Shown piece by piece: positions 42,796 through 54,181 of a stretch of DNA of 64,000 bases. The position numbers and the translations under genes were made by a program. Each line of letters starts with the position of its first letter. The first letter of the stretch is position 1. The stretch is taken from positions 1,240,001-1,304,000 of the forward strand of contig NC_013037.1 in the NCBI RefSeq assembly GCF_000023125.1, written 5' to 3'. The DNA is from Dyadobacter fermentans DSM 18053 (GTDB lineage Bacteria > Bacteroidota > Bacteroidia > Cytophagales > Spirosomataceae). Under the pieces are notes generated by a model, which worked only from the letters and a program-made list of their open reading frames with translations, was not told the DNA's origin and searched no databases.

Positions 42796-44913
42796 TCAAA
42801 GTTTCATCGACAATGCGATCCGCTTCCTGGCGAGGTCTACCTCGGTGACTTTCACGGTCACGTGCTGCTGCAACTTCACGACTTCGTTCGGATCTTTCAC
42901 AAACTTCTCGGCCATTTGTGACACGTGCACCAGGCCGTCCTGCTTCACGCCCACATCGACAAACGCGCCGAAGGCTGTGATGTTGGTGACGATGCCCGGG
43001 AGCACCATTCCGACTTTCAGGTCCTCGGGCTTCCGGACGGAACTGTCGAACTCAAACTTCTTGATTTCCGCGCGCGGGTCACGCGACGGTTTTTCCAACT
43101 CGGCCAGGATGTCCTTTAACGTAGGCAACCCCACCGACTCCGAAACATACTTTTCGATCCTGACCTGCCGCCTCAGCTCGGCTTTCTGCATCAGATCCTT
43201 CACAGTACTGCCTGCATCCTTCGCCATTTGCTCTACGAGGGCATATCGCTCCGGGTGTACTGCGCTGTTATCCAATGGATTAGCTCCATTTTCAATACGC
43301 AGGAAGCCTGCGGCCTGCTCGAAAGCCTTGGCCCCGAGGCGCGGCACTTTCAATAATTGCTGGCGTGATTTGAAATTTCCGTTTTTAGCCCGAAAATCCA
43401 CGATATTCTGCGCCAAAGCGGGCCCAAGGCCCGAAACATAGCGCAGCAAATGCTTGCTCGACGTGTTGAGATTTACGCCTACGGAATTCACGCAGCTTTC
43501 TACGACTATATCCAAAGCATTTCGCAATGAATTCTGATCAACATCGTGCTGGTACTGGCCTACACCAATGGATTTCGGATCGATCTTCACGAGCTCCGCA
43601 AGCGGGTCCATAAGCCTGCGCCCGATCGACACAGAGCCGCGAACGGTAACATCCTTATCGGGGAATTCCTCCCGCGCCACTTCCGACGCCGAGTAGATGG
43701 ACGCGCCCTGCTCGCTCACCATGAAAAGCCCGATTTCCGAAGATTTTTCCGAACCGTCGAGCAGCTTCTTTACAAAATCCTCCGTCTCGCGCCCAGCCGT
43801 TCCATTACCGACGGCGATGGCCTCCACCTTGTGCTTACGGATGAGCTCGCTGATACGTGCGGCGGCATCAGCCGGCTTGTCGAAAGGATAAATGACGTGG
43901 TCGGCCATGAGGTTGCCTTGGCCATCGAGCACCACTACTTTGCAGCCCGTGCGGTAGCCCGGGTCGATCGCCAGCACGGTTTTCTGGCCTAATGGCGATG
44001 CGAGCAGCAGCTGCCGCAGGTTTTCCGAGAAGACCTGGATCGCGGCCACGTCGGCTTTTTCCTTGGACAAATTGGCAAACTCCGTTTCAATGGACGGTTT
44101 CAGCAACCGCTTGTAACTATCGCCAATCGCGAGTTCGAGCTGGTCTTTACAGGCCTCCGTCCCAAACATAAATAGCCGGTCCAGCGCTTCGAGCGCCGAG
44201 TCCTCGTCCGGCGAAATATCCACGCTCAGGATTCCCTCTTCCTCGCCCCGGCGCAATGCCAGCAGCCTGTGGGAAGGTATTTTGGCCAAAGGCTCCGAAA
44301 ACTCGAAATAATCGCGGTATTTGGCCCCTTCCTCCTCTTTTTTCTTTTTGACTTTCGACGTGATGACCGCCCCCTTCTGAAAAGTATACCGGATCTTCGT
44401 CCGCGCTTCCTGATTCTCGTTGATCCATTCGGCGATAATATCCCTCGCGCCCTGCAATGCATCGGCCGCATTGGCCACCTGATCATTCAGGAACGATGCT
44501 GCCTTGCCTTCCGGATCGCGCTCTTTTCCTTCAAAAATCAGCTTTGCAAGCGGTTCCAGACCCTTTTCAATGGCAATGGTTGCGCGGGTCTTTCTTTTCT
44601 GTTTATAGGGCAAGTAAAGGTCTTCGAGCTCAGTCAGTGAAAAAACGGCTTCAATCTTCTTTTTCAGATCGGGAGTGAGTTTCCCCTGCTCCCCGATACT
44701 CTTCAAAATAGCCTCACGCCGTTTCTCGACTTCCTGCTGCTTCTGCCAGGCGTCCCGGACGTTGCCGATCTGTACCTCGTCGAGCCCGCCGGTCGCTTCC
44801 TTCCGATACCGGGCGATAAACGGCACCGTGGCGCCTTCTTCGAACAGCGCAATGGTATTCCGCGCTTGCTTGTCGCTCACGCCGGCCTGTTGTGCAATTA
44901 GGGTGTAGTTCAT
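42796..44913 (-). CDS. tex: Tex-family transcription accessory RNA-binding protein
   Basis: From the ATG at 44913 the protein has 705 residues. The N-terminal helical part begins with TLIAQQAGVSDKQARNTIALFEEGATVPFIARYRKEATGG. A YqgF/RNase-H-like domain holds VLAIDPGYRTGCKVVV near residue 318. Helix-hairpin-helix units follow (SGLGPALAQNIVDFRAKNG), and an S1 domain closes the protein (PGIVTNITAFGAFVDVGVKQDGLVHVSQ). All are in the usual order. Tex binds nucleic acid and is linked to transcription and RNA fitness. Confidence 0.94.
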   Translation of the reverse strand: MNYTLIAQQAGVSDKQARNTIALFEEGATVPFIARYRKEATGGLDEVQIGNVRDAWQKQQEVEKRREAILKSIGEQGKLTPDLKKKIEAVFSLTELEDLYLPYKQKRKTRATIAIEKGLEPLAKLIFEGKERDPEGKAASFLNDQVANAADALQGARDIIAEWINENQEARTKIRYTFQKGAVITSKVKKKKEEEGAKYRDYFEFSEPLAKIPSHRLLALRRGEEEGILSVDISPDEDSALEALDRLFMFGTEACKDQLELAIGDSYKRLLKPSIETEFANLSKEKADVAAIQVFSENLRQLLLASPLGQKTVLAIDPGYRTGCKVVVLDGQGNLMADHVIYPFDKPADAAARISELIRKHKVEAIAVGNGTAGRETEDFVKKLLDGSEKSSEIGLFMVSEQGASIYSASEVAREEFPDKDVTVRGSVSIGRRLMDPLAELVKIDPKSIGVGQYQHDVDQNSLRNALDIVVESCVNSVGVNLNTSSKHLLRYVSGLGPALAQNIVDFRAKNGNFKSRQQLLKVPRLGAKAFEQAAGFLRIENGANPLDNSAVHPERYALVEQMAKDAGSTVKDLMQKAELRRQVRIEKYVSESVGLPTLKDILAELEKPSRDPRAEIKKFEFDSSVRKPEDLKVGMVLPGIVTNITAFGAFVDVGVKQDGLVHVSQMAEKFVKDPNEVVKLQQHVTVKVTEVDLARKRIALSMKL

Positions 44914-45007
44914 GCTTACTAATGAAATTGGAACCGGCAAATAAAGCGGATATTCACGGTTTTCAAAACTAAAATTACCGGACGAACGACCAACGCACTT
45001 AACCGAT

Positions 45008-45015
45008 TATATTTG
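45008..45015 (+). promoter_or_regulatory. Promoter -7 element for the ThuA-like gene
   Basis: TATATTTG is an exact TAnnTTTG match, 35 bases before the ATG at 45051. No clear -33 box is seen. Confidence 0.5.
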
Positions 45016-45050
45016 GCTGGATTTAATGCGCTTCCCTAACCCTTACTGAC

Positions 45051-45902
45051 ATGAAATACCTTTCCGGAAAACCGCTGGCGATCGCATTCTTTGTGCTGTG
45101 CGTCCTGCTCGGTTCGCACTCTTCTTTCGCCCAAAACAATCCCAAAATCAATGTAATCGCCTTTTTCACGGGCAAGAACGATCGGGCACACGTCAGTTTT
45201 GTGCATGAGGCAAACCGGCGATTGCCCGAACTGGGCGCGCAAAATGGTTTTACTTATGATTCTACTTCCAATTGGGACAATCTGAATGCGGCATTCCTTT
45301 CCAAATACCAGGTCGTGCTCTTCCTGGATACAAGGCCGGAGACACCCGGCCAACGTGCTGCATTTCGGCAATATATGGAAAATGGTGGCGGGTGGATCGG
45401 CTTCCATTTCGCTGCATTCGCATTGACACCCTCGGCATACCCGCAGAACTGGGATTGGTACCACGAGCATTTCCTCGGCTCGGGGCAATACCAAAGCAAC
45501 ACCTGGCGCCCGACTTCGGCCATTTTGAAGGTGGAAGATTCGACAAGCCCGGCCACCAGGGGCTTAGGAAACACTTTTAAAGCATCGGCCAATGAATGGT
45601 ACCGCTGGGAGAAAGACCTCTCCAAAAATCCTGATATTCAGATACTTTTATCCATTGATTCATCCAGCTTCCCGCTGGGCACCGGGCCGAAGCAGCACGA
45701 GATCTGGCACAGCGGCTATTATCCCGTGGCGTGGACCAATAAGAAGTACAAGATGCTTTATATCAATATGGGGCACAATGACATTGACTATGAAAACAAG
45801 ACCAACAAGGAGCTTTCTTTGACATTCGATAACGATGTGCAAAACAGGTTTCTTGTGAATGCTATCCTGTGGCTGGGCACTAAAAAGCGGGGCCACCGGT
45901 AA
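45051..45902 (+). CDS. Secreted ThuA-like domain protein
   Basis: A signal peptide ends in SSFAQ. The 255-residue mature part is a ThuA-like, class-I glutamine-amidotransferase-type fold: INVIAFFTGKNDRAHVSFVHEANRRLPEL, YQVVLFLDTRPETPGQRAAFRQYMENGGGWIGFHFA, and later PVAWTNKKYKMLYINMGHND. In Bacteroidota these are found with sugar-degradation genes, but no catalytic Cys-His pair is obvious, and no sugar gene is next to this one. Role unknown. Confidence 0.85.
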   Translation: MKYLSGKPLAIAFFVLCVLLGSHSSFAQNNPKINVIAFFTGKNDRAHVSFVHEANRRLPELGAQNGFTYDSTSNWDNLNAAFLSKYQVVLFLDTRPETPGQRAAFRQYMENGGGWIGFHFAAFALTPSAYPQNWDWYHEHFLGSGQYQSNTWRPTSAILKVEDSTSPATRGLGNTFKASANEWYRWEKDLSKNPDIQILLSIDSSSFPLGTGPKQHEIWHSGYYPVAWTNKKYKMLYINMGHNDIDYENKTNKELSLTFDNDVQNRFLVNAILWLGTKKRGHR

Positions 45903-45921
45903 TCGGCAACCCCGTGTTAGT

Positions 45922-46158
45922 TTAAGGATTTTGAGATTCGATCTCGCCTACTTCATCTTCATCCGTTTCCTGCGCAGGCTCGTCGTCATCGATCCTTGAA
46001 CCGGTGCTGACCTCCGGCGCGTCGGTGCCGGGCACGTCCGGGGTTGGGTTCAATGGGCCCGTATCACGCGGCTTTTCGGGATAACTGGGTGATGGCGGCT
46101 GGTGGCTCGGCCTCACCGCGGTTGGTGTGGTCGTATCGTTTTTGGTTTGGAAGTCCAT
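45922..46158 (-). CDS. Small proline/acid-rich hypothetical protein
   Basis: The 78 residues are rich in Pro, Thr, Asp and Glu and look disordered, ending in EDEVGEIESQNP. There is no signal or membrane segment. It is kept because the frame is open, sits in a clean gap between two genes and does not lie opposite another gene. No family is recognised. Confidence 0.5.
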   Translation of the reverse strand: MDFQTKNDTTTPTAVRPSHQPPSPSYPEKPRDTGPLNPTPDVPGTDAPEVSTGSRIDDDEPAQETDEDEVGEIESQNP

Positions 46159-46249
46159 GATCTTGTTTGTTAATGTAAATCCACCCCATCCTCAAAAACC
46201 ATGCCTTAGCAGCCCGCTAATGCGCATTTAAATGCATTTGAAAGCGAAA

Positions 46250-47482
46250 TCACGCACCTTTGCGTTCCAGCAAGGCCATATAGAAGCCGTCGAAACCGTC
46301 GCGCGCAGGCGATGACCGGTGTTCGGACACGAAGTTCCAGTCGGCCTGATGCCGCTTCATGAACGACCTTACTTGCTCTTCTGATTCGGAAGGCAGAATG
46401 CTGCACGTGGCATACACCATCTTACCTCCCTTTTTAACCATTTTCGAATAATTTTCCAGAATCTGGGCCTGTACCTTGCGGATTTTGTCCAGAAATTCGG
46501 GTTTTAGCTTCCATTTGCTGTCCGGATTCCGCCTCAGCACACCAAGCCCCGAGCAAGGGACGTCGAGTAGAAGCCGGTCGGTCGTTTCTGCAAGGTTTTC
46601 AATGATTTTATCGGAATTGATCAGCATTGTCGAAAGGTTGGTGACGCCGTTTCGGGCTGCGCGGCGTTCCAGTTCCTGTAATTTATGGTGTTCGATGTCC
46701 ATTGCGAGAATGGAGCCGGTATTGCCCAGCAAAGCCGCCAAATGCAGGGATTTCCCGCCCGCCCCGGCGCACGCATCGATTACCGACATGCCCTCACGAA
46801 TATCCAGATAGGGAGCGATCCATTGTGAACCAGCGTCCTGGACCTCAAAAAAGCCACTCTTAAAGCTGTCGAGCCCGGAAACGTTCAGGCGCTTTTTCAG
46901 AACAAGCGCTTCGGGTACGCTAGGAACAGGCTCGGCAATGTCCGCTCCAAGCAATTCTCTGACTGTTGACACATCGGTTTTCAGGGTATTCACCCGCAGG
47001 ACAACCGGCGCGGTATGGTTCAGCGCCGCGAGTTCGGCGTCCCAAGCGGCTCCTAGTTCGGCCGCGCCTGTTTCATCGATCCAGTCGGGAATGGATTGGG
47101 CGATCTTGCGGGTGTTCAATCCCTCGCGGTATCGCTCGAAGACTATTTCAGCATTGATAGGGACGAACTCCGGCCATTCTGGGAGGCTGTCGGGTGCTTC
47201 AAGGCCATCCAGATGCACCGGCCGGATGAGCTGCCACACGCCCATAATCCGCCAAAAATCATCGCTTTCGACAGCTTTGTCTATCTGCGCAGCATATTTC
47301 ACCAGCCGCCACCAGCGGACGATGCCGTACACATTCTCGGCAATGAAGGCACGATCGCGGGCACCCCACTTTTTGTTGGATTTCAATAGCTGTTCAACCA
47401 CGCGGTCCGCTTGCCGGTTTTTGATAAAAATATCCTGCAATGCCTCGACACTAGCCGCAACAAGTCCTTTATGTAGTTTCAA
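46250..47482 (-). CDS. RsmB/NOP2-family rRNA cytosine methyltransferase
   Basis: The SAM-binding motif is VIDACAGAGGKSLHLAALLG, followed by AMDIEHHKLQELERR, LLLDVPCSGLGVLRRNPDSKW with the PC motif cysteine, and MVYATCSILPSESEEQV with the catalytic TC cysteine. The N-terminal NusB-like RNA-binding part (about residues 1-140) is also present. It most resembles enzymes that methylate C5 of cytosine in 16S rRNA. The specific site cannot be told. Confidence 0.9.
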   Translation of the reverse strand: MKLHKGLVAASVEALQDIFIKNRQADRVVEQLLKSNKKWGARDRAFIAENVYGIVRWWRLVKYAAQIDKAVESDDFWRIMGVWQLIRPVHLDGLEAPDSLPEWPEFVPINAEIVFERYREGLNTRKIAQSIPDWIDETGAAELGAAWDAELAALNHTAPVVLRVNTLKTDVSTVRELLGADIAEPVPSVPEALVLKKRLNVSGLDSFKSGFFEVQDAGSQWIAPYLDIREGMSVIDACAGAGGKSLHLAALLGNTGSILAMDIEHHKLQELERRAARNGVTNLSTMLINSDKIIENLAETTDRLLLDVPCSGLGVLRRNPDSKWKLKPEFLDKIRKVQAQILENYSKMVKKGGKMVYATCSILPSESEEQVRSFMKRHQADWNFVSEHRSSPARDGFDGFYMALLERKGA

Positions 47483-47553
47483 AATTCAATTTTCCAGGTG
47501 AAACAAGACCACAAAATTGGCAATAGATCGCCTGGAAAGCAAAAGCATTTTGA

Positions 47554-48783
47554 TTAGTAAATACTTTGGGGAAGGTCAATTGCGAAGGTAGTGCCGACAC
47601 CGGGCTCGGACGTGATCTGGATCGTGCCACCGAGGCTATCGACCAGATGCCGCACCAGCGCCAGCCCGAAGCCAAAGCCCTGCTCGCCGCCCGTACCGCC
47701 GGTAGACGACGCCGTGCCGGACAGGATCGCCTCGATGTTTTCCCCCGAAATGCCTACGCCCGAATCGCCCACAGCAATGCGTAAAACGGGCTTTGCCTGG
47801 TCGATCAGTAATTGCAGGTCCACCACCACACGGCCACCCACAGGCGTGAATTTGATCGCGTTGGAGATCAGGTTACCGGTGATTTGCAGGAGTTTATTCT
47901 TAGAAAAATGGATATTTTCCGTCAACAGGCTCGTATTTACCTCGAATGCGATGCGCTTGTGCTTCGCCTGCGGTCCATACAGCTTTTCCAGCTTATCCTT
48001 GAAAATCGCTAATGTAAATCCCTGTCCATTAGCGACTTGTGGAGTACTCGCCGGTTTCGCCTTATCCTTATGCGATTCCAGGATTTCCTCGGCCAGGTCC
48101 AGGATGGAGTTTCCGCTTTTATGGATGAGGTTTATGAATTCCAGCACTTCGTCCATCCGGTTTTCTTCGCCCTGGTCGCGGATAATCTGCGCCAGACCTA
48201 CGATCCCGCCCAATGGGCCACGGATGTCGTGCGCGACCTTTTTCTGCGTCTGCCGTGCTTCGAGCAGCCTGGATTTGAGGTTTTCCAAAACCTTGTGTGT
48301 TTTAAGGCGCGAAACAATCTCGTCGGCAATGATTTTCAGCAGCTCTATTTTCTCCGGTTCCAACGTTTTGCGCTCCTGGTCCAGCACGCACAATGCGCCG
48401 ATATGCAACCCTTCGGTCGTTTTGAGCGGGATTCCATAATAGTACCGGACATTAGGGTCGCCGGTAACATAGAATTTGTCCTTGAAACGTTCGTCCACAC
48501 TCAGGTCACCTACCTCGAAATGATCCGTTTCCATGATGGTGTACTGACAAACGGAATCCTCACGGAGCATTTGTTCAATGTCCAGACCATAATTTGAGAT
48601 TGTCCATTGGGTAAGCGAGTCGATCAGATTGACCAGCGAAATGCGGGTTCCGGTAACTTTGGCGGCCAGTTTGGCCAGGTCCTGAAAAGTTACCTGGTAG
48701 TCCGAATAATCGATATCCAATTCGGCAAGGCTGAGCAAACGATCCATTTCATTGGCAGGAACCGGTGCATTAGAAGTACTCAT
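47554..48783 (-). CDS. Soluble GAF-domain histidine kinase
   Basis: From the ATG at 48783 the protein has 409 residues. A GAF domain (about 25-170) is followed by a HisKA-like region with the phospho-acceptor HDIRGPLGG near residue 190, and a HATPase domain with NLISNAIKFTPVGG, VGDSGVGI and GFGFGLALVRHLVDSLGG. There is no membrane segment and no response regulator beside it, so it is an orphan cytoplasmic kinase. The longer frame to 49050 adds an unrelated tail. The ligand sensed by the GAF domain is unknown. Confidence 0.88.
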   Translation of the reverse strand: MSTSNAPVPANEMDRLLSLAELDIDYSDYQVTFQDLAKLAAKVTGTRISLVNLIDSLTQWTISNYGLDIEQMLREDSVCQYTIMETDHFEVGDLSVDERFKDKFYVTGDPNVRYYYGIPLKTTEGLHIGALCVLDQERKTLEPEKIELLKIIADEIVSRLKTHKVLENLKSRLLEARQTQKKVAHDIRGPLGGIVGLAQIIRDQGEENRMDEVLEFINLIHKSGNSILDLAEEILESHKDKAKPASTPQVANGQGFTLAIFKDKLEKLYGPQAKHKRIAFEVNTSLLTENIHFSKNKLLQITGNLISNAIKFTPVGGRVVVDLQLLIDQAKPVLRIAVGDSGVGISGENIEAILSGTASSTGGTGGEQGFGFGLALVRHLVDSLGGTIQITSEPGVGTTFAIDLPQSIY

Positions 48784-49294
48784 ATAGCATGCATTTTCGC
48801 TGATTCTACAATCGATCTTTAAAAATAGAGAACTACTTCGATAAAAAACAATTCCAGCTGGCCGGGTCATCAGAATTTGGGAAAGAAATCTCACGGGGAA
48901 ATCCTCTGTAAAATGTAAACAAATGCGGGAATAACTTTTGCTATTTATGAACGGCAGCCTCAAGCCGACAGGCCCTGCACCAGGTCGCCATCGTAAGCCT
49001 TCTTGGAATAATTCTGTTTTGGAATTAGCTGAACAGTTGTATATTGTCACACCAACTAAATGCAGCGATTGGATTTTAACGAGCGCACGAAGACCTCAGA
49101 ATCAACTTAACAACGTTAAGTACCAAATCTATCATTGTTAAATATAAAACCGTTGTTAAAATTAGCCGAATGAGCCACATATTGACAGTTTTGATTTTTA
49201 CAACAGTTACCACTGTTAAATTTCAATTAATTTAATCTTGCATATTTTTAAGACCCAAAAATATCACGAAGTTCCTCCGACACGGATTATAAGA
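48784..49294. other. Intergenic region with TGTTAA motifs
   Basis: This 511-base gap contains no supported gene. Its right part has a palindrome ACTTAAC/GTTAAGT (49105-49111, 49115-49121), two direct TTGTTAAA words (from 49135 and 49153) and the palindrome AACAGT/ACTGTT (49202-49217). These may be sites for a regulator of the DUF2147 gene that follows. A short open frame at 48938-49141 has no family-like features. Confidence 0.55.
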
Positions 49295-49732
49295 ATGATA
49301 AAAATACTTTTTACTATATTTTTTTTAGCGGGATTTGCGCCGGCAGGGTCGCAGATTATCGTAGCTGACAGGATCATTGGTGAGTGGATCAATGAAGAGA
49401 AAGATACCCGGATCGAGATCTATAAGGAAGGCGAAGAATATTTCGGACGGCTGCTCTGGTCGGAGGACCTGTATGAAGCCGATGGAAAAACTTCCCGCAA
49501 GGATGTCCGTAACACAAATGAAAAACTGCGGGGCAGAAACCTGCTTCATGTGAACCTGCTAAACAACTTCGTTTTTAGCGAAGACCTTTGGGACGACGGC
49601 AAAATGTACGACCCGAAGAGTGGCAAGACTTACCATTGCCTCATTCGATTGCGGCAGGAAAAAATGGAAGTCCGCAGCTACGTCGGCTTTCCATTGCTCG
49701 GCAGGAGCACCTATTGGGACCGCGCCCGCTAA
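49295..49732 (+). CDS. Secreted DUF2147-family protein
   Basis: The ATG at 49295 opens a hydrophobic signal peptide ending in PAGSQ. The mature part matches DUF2147: ADRIIGEWINEEKDTRIEIYKEGEEYFGRLLWSED and GKMYDPKSGKTYHCLIRLRQEKMEVRSYVGFPLLGRSTYWDR. The function of the family is unknown. In-frame starts upstream give a worse signal peptide. The promoter region contains the TGTTAA motif cluster. Confidence 0.82.
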   Translation: MIKILFTIFFLAGFAPAGSQIIVADRIIGEWINEEKDTRIEIYKEGEEYFGRLLWSEDLYEADGKTSRKDVRNTNEKLRGRNLLHVNLLNNFVFSEDLWDDGKMYDPKSGKTYHCLIRLRQEKMEVRSYVGFPLLGRSTYWDRAR

Positions 49733-49846
49733 GCTCCCCTACCCCGTCCGCGAACGTTACTATACCCGCAGAAAGGACATTTTTGGCCAAAGAAATGAAT
49801 ACAATTGGCCTCAGCCGTGTTATGCTTCAAATCACGTATTGATCTT

Positions 49847-50860
49847 ATGAAGCATTTCAAACTCGGCATTCTCGACCAGTCCGTCGTACGACGCGGCGCC
49901 AGCGTCGGGGAAGCCATTCAGGAAACCATTGCCACGGCCAGGCTGGCCGAAGAACTTGGTTACAGCCGTTTCTGGGTTTCCGAACACCATAATTCCACAT
50001 TTATCGCCGGTTCCGCACCGGAAATGCTGATGGTAAAACTGGCCGATGTAACGCGCCAGATCCGCATCGGTTCGGGCGGGATAATGCTGCCCAACCACAG
50101 CGCGTTGAAGGTAGCGGAGAATTTCAGGATGCTCGAAACGCTCTATCCCGGCCGCATTGACCTCGGCATGGGCCGTGCGCCGGGCACCGACCGGCTCACA
50201 TCATCGCTTCTCAACCCGTCCAACGATTTCAGCGAAAGCAGCTACCTCCGCCAGCTCGAACATTTGCAGCACTTTTTCAGGGACACGGCCGGCACCGAAC
50301 GCGGGTTCATTTACGCCACACCCCAGTCGCCGACCATTCCCGAGCAATGGATTTTGAGTTCCAGCGGGGGCAGCAGCGCCATCGCCGCCCGTTTCGGCAT
50401 GGGCCTCGCGGTGGCGAAGTTCATCAACGGGTTTGTGAAGCCGGACGTGGTGGAGGAATACAAGCGAAATTTCAGGCCATCGGACCAGCTCGAAAAGCCC
50501 AAAGTGATCATCTCCGCATTCACATTGTGTGGCGAAACGGAGGAAAAAGCGGCCGAAATGCGCAAGATGATGGACTACGTGCTCGTGGAATTCGAACGCG
50601 GCAAATTCGGGCCGTTCCCCGACCCCGAAACGGTGCGCAAATACCAGTTCAGCTTCGGTGAGCTCGACCGCATCCGCTACAACAGCGGGCGGATCGTTTC
50701 GGGCACCCCGGAATCGGTGAAAGAGCAGCTTACCAAACTCGCCGTCGATTTCGAAGCCGACGAGGTGATGGTCTCGACCATGGCCGATACATTTGAAAAC
50801 CGCATCAAATCCTTCGAACTGATTTCGGAAGCATTTAATTTGAGAGAACCGGTTCTTTAA
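49847..50860 (+). CDS. Luciferase-like (LLM) flavin-dependent oxidoreductase
   Basis: The 337-residue protein has the LLM opening KLGILDQSVV..GEAIQETIATARLAEELGYSRFWVSEHHN, then IRIGSGGIMLPNHSALKVAENFRMLETLYPGRIDLGMGRAPG. It probably uses FMN or F420-like cofactors; which one cannot be said. The substrate is unknown. The ATG at 49847 is used; the longer start adds residues unlike the family. The next gene, a WYL regulator, lies 35 bases downstream with its own promoter. Confidence 0.9.
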   Translation: MKHFKLGILDQSVVRRGASVGEAIQETIATARLAEELGYSRFWVSEHHNSTFIAGSAPEMLMVKLADVTRQIRIGSGGIMLPNHSALKVAENFRMLETLYPGRIDLGMGRAPGTDRLTSSLLNPSNDFSESSYLRQLEHLQHFFRDTAGTERGFIYATPQSPTIPEQWILSSSGGSSAIAARFGMGLAVAKFINGFVKPDVVEEYKRNFRPSDQLEKPKVIISAFTLCGETEEKAAEMRKMMDYVLVEFERGKFGPFPDPETVRKYQFSFGELDRIRYNSGRIVSGTPESVKEQLTKLAVDFEADEVMVSTMADTFENRIKSFELISEAFNLREPVL

Positions 50861-50870
50861 CCTTAATTTG
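50839..50870 (+). promoter_or_regulatory. Promoter of the WYL regulator gene
   Basis: TTTG at 50839-50842 and TTAATTTG at 50863-50870 (one mismatch to TAnnTTTG) are 20 bases apart. The -33 box lies inside the end of the LLM gene. Confidence 0.5.
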
Positions 50871-50895
50871 TGCGGACATTCCTTAGCCGACACTC

Positions 50896-51843
50896 ATGAA
50901 CCGTTTCGACCGCATTACAGCCATCCTGATCCAACTTCAATCCCGCAAAATTGTCAAGGCCCAGGACCTGGCGGAACGTTTCGAGATCAGTCTGAGGACG
51001 GTGTACCGCGACATCAATTCGCTTGCGGAAGCGGGCGTACCCATTATCGGCGAGGCAGGCGTGGGCTATTCCATTATGGATGGCTACCGCCTGCCTCCCG
51101 TCATGTTTACCAAGGAAGAAGCGCGTACATTCATCACCGCCGAAAAGCTGATGGAGAAATTCACTGATCTTTCGACGCAATCGCATTACCAATCGGCGAT
51201 GTACAAAATCAAGGCGGTATTGCGGAGCACGGAAAAATCGATGGTAGAGAACTTGGAAAACCACATTGAAGTGCGCAGCCGACCGAGGGCATTCCACCAG
51301 CCCGACAGCAACACGCTCGATGTGCTGCTCAGAAGCATTTCCGAACGCAAAATCGCCAAGATCCTCTACGTCGCATTGAGCGCCTCCGAGCCGGTGGAGC
51401 GGGTAATCGAGCCGGTGGGCGTTTACCACGAAAACAATTACTGGTACACGATCGCATTCTGCCATCTCCGGAACGACTACCGCAACTTCCGCTCCGACCG
51501 CATACTGCAATGCGACATCACCGAGCGCCCGTTTGTGCACAAGCACGGCCCGCTGAAAGACTTCATGCACGATAGCTGGGAGAATGAAAACATCCGCCTC
51601 GTACGCGTGCGGGTGAACAAGCGCGCGGCGCGTTACATCCGCGAGCAGCGGACCGCCTACGGCTTCGCATCCGAAACCGAAACGGACGAATACGTTGAAA
51701 TGACATTCCTCAGTCCATCGCTGGAATGGTTTGCGCGCTGGTACATGATGATCGCGCCGGAGGCCTGCATTATGGAGCCGGAATCGCTTAAAACGATCGT
51801 CCGGCAGCTGAATGAAAAAATCCTGGAAAATTTAAGTCACTGA
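50896..51843 (+). CDS. YafY-type HTH-WYL transcription regulator
   Basis: The winged-helix part at the N-terminus (MNRFDRITAILIQLQSRKIVKAQDLAERFEISLRTVYRDINSL, about residues 1-60) is followed by a WYL domain with NYWYTIAFCHLRNDYRNFRSDRI near residue 180-200 and a C-terminal WCX-like part. WYL domains sense ligands such as nucleic acids or small molecules. It is placed between the LLM oxidoreductase and a DinB protein; either could be a target. The start follows its promoter closely. Confidence 0.9.
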   Translation: MNRFDRITAILIQLQSRKIVKAQDLAERFEISLRTVYRDINSLAEAGVPIIGEAGVGYSIMDGYRLPPVMFTKEEARTFITAEKLMEKFTDLSTQSHYQSAMYKIKAVLRSTEKSMVENLENHIEVRSRPRAFHQPDSNTLDVLLRSISERKIAKILYVALSASEPVERVIEPVGVYHENNYWYTIAFCHLRNDYRNFRSDRILQCDITERPFVHKHGPLKDFMHDSWENENIRLVRVRVNKRAARYIREQRTAYGFASETETDEYVEMTFLSPSLEWFARWYMMIAPEACIMEPESLKTIVRQLNEKILENLSH

Positions 51844-51890
51844 TAATTGCTCCTGACAAAGGGTTGTCATAAACATATATTTTCTTTGTA

Positions 51891-53839
<1,949 letters not shown>

Positions 53840-54181
53840 TGAGTGAATTTTGAATGAGTGACCGGGTCGCCGGAGCGATGAGGGACCGGGTCGCCGGAGC
53901 GATGGTTGATCGGGTCGCAGGAGCAATGAGGTCGCAGGAGTACTGGTGGCGCGAGGAATGCCATTAGGCATGTAATATTGGTAGCAAAGAGCGGAATTGT
54001 TTTGCCAGGAATGCCCTTGGGCATGCAACAACAGCGCACAGCTAGCTACGTCGTCAGAAGGGTTGTTACATCCCTACCGGGATTCTGGCTATCCTTCTTC
54101 CACCTGTTTTTTCTACCAATATTACATCGCTACGCGATTTATTCAATCATCGCTCCGGCTACCCGGTCACTCGTTCAAAAT
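53840..54181. repeat. Composite inverted-repeat element, MITE-like
   Basis: The gap between the metY and oligopeptidase stops is filled by repeats. The outer arms, 53841-53881 and 54147-54187, are about 41-base imperfect inverted repeats that differ at only a few places. Inside are three to four tandem units of about 24 bases (ACCGGGTCGCCGGAGCGATG type, from 53861). Short hairpins follow, and a perfect 15-base inverted pair ATGTAATATTGGTAG (53970-53984) and CTACCAATATTACAT (54113-54127). No gene is supported inside. The right arm runs into the oligopeptidase 3' end by 6 bases. Confidence 0.85.

Noticed and set aside
48938..49141. A 67-residue frame in the gap after the histidine kinase gene
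   Set aside because: It has no family-like features, and its middle overlaps the palindromes that look regulatory.
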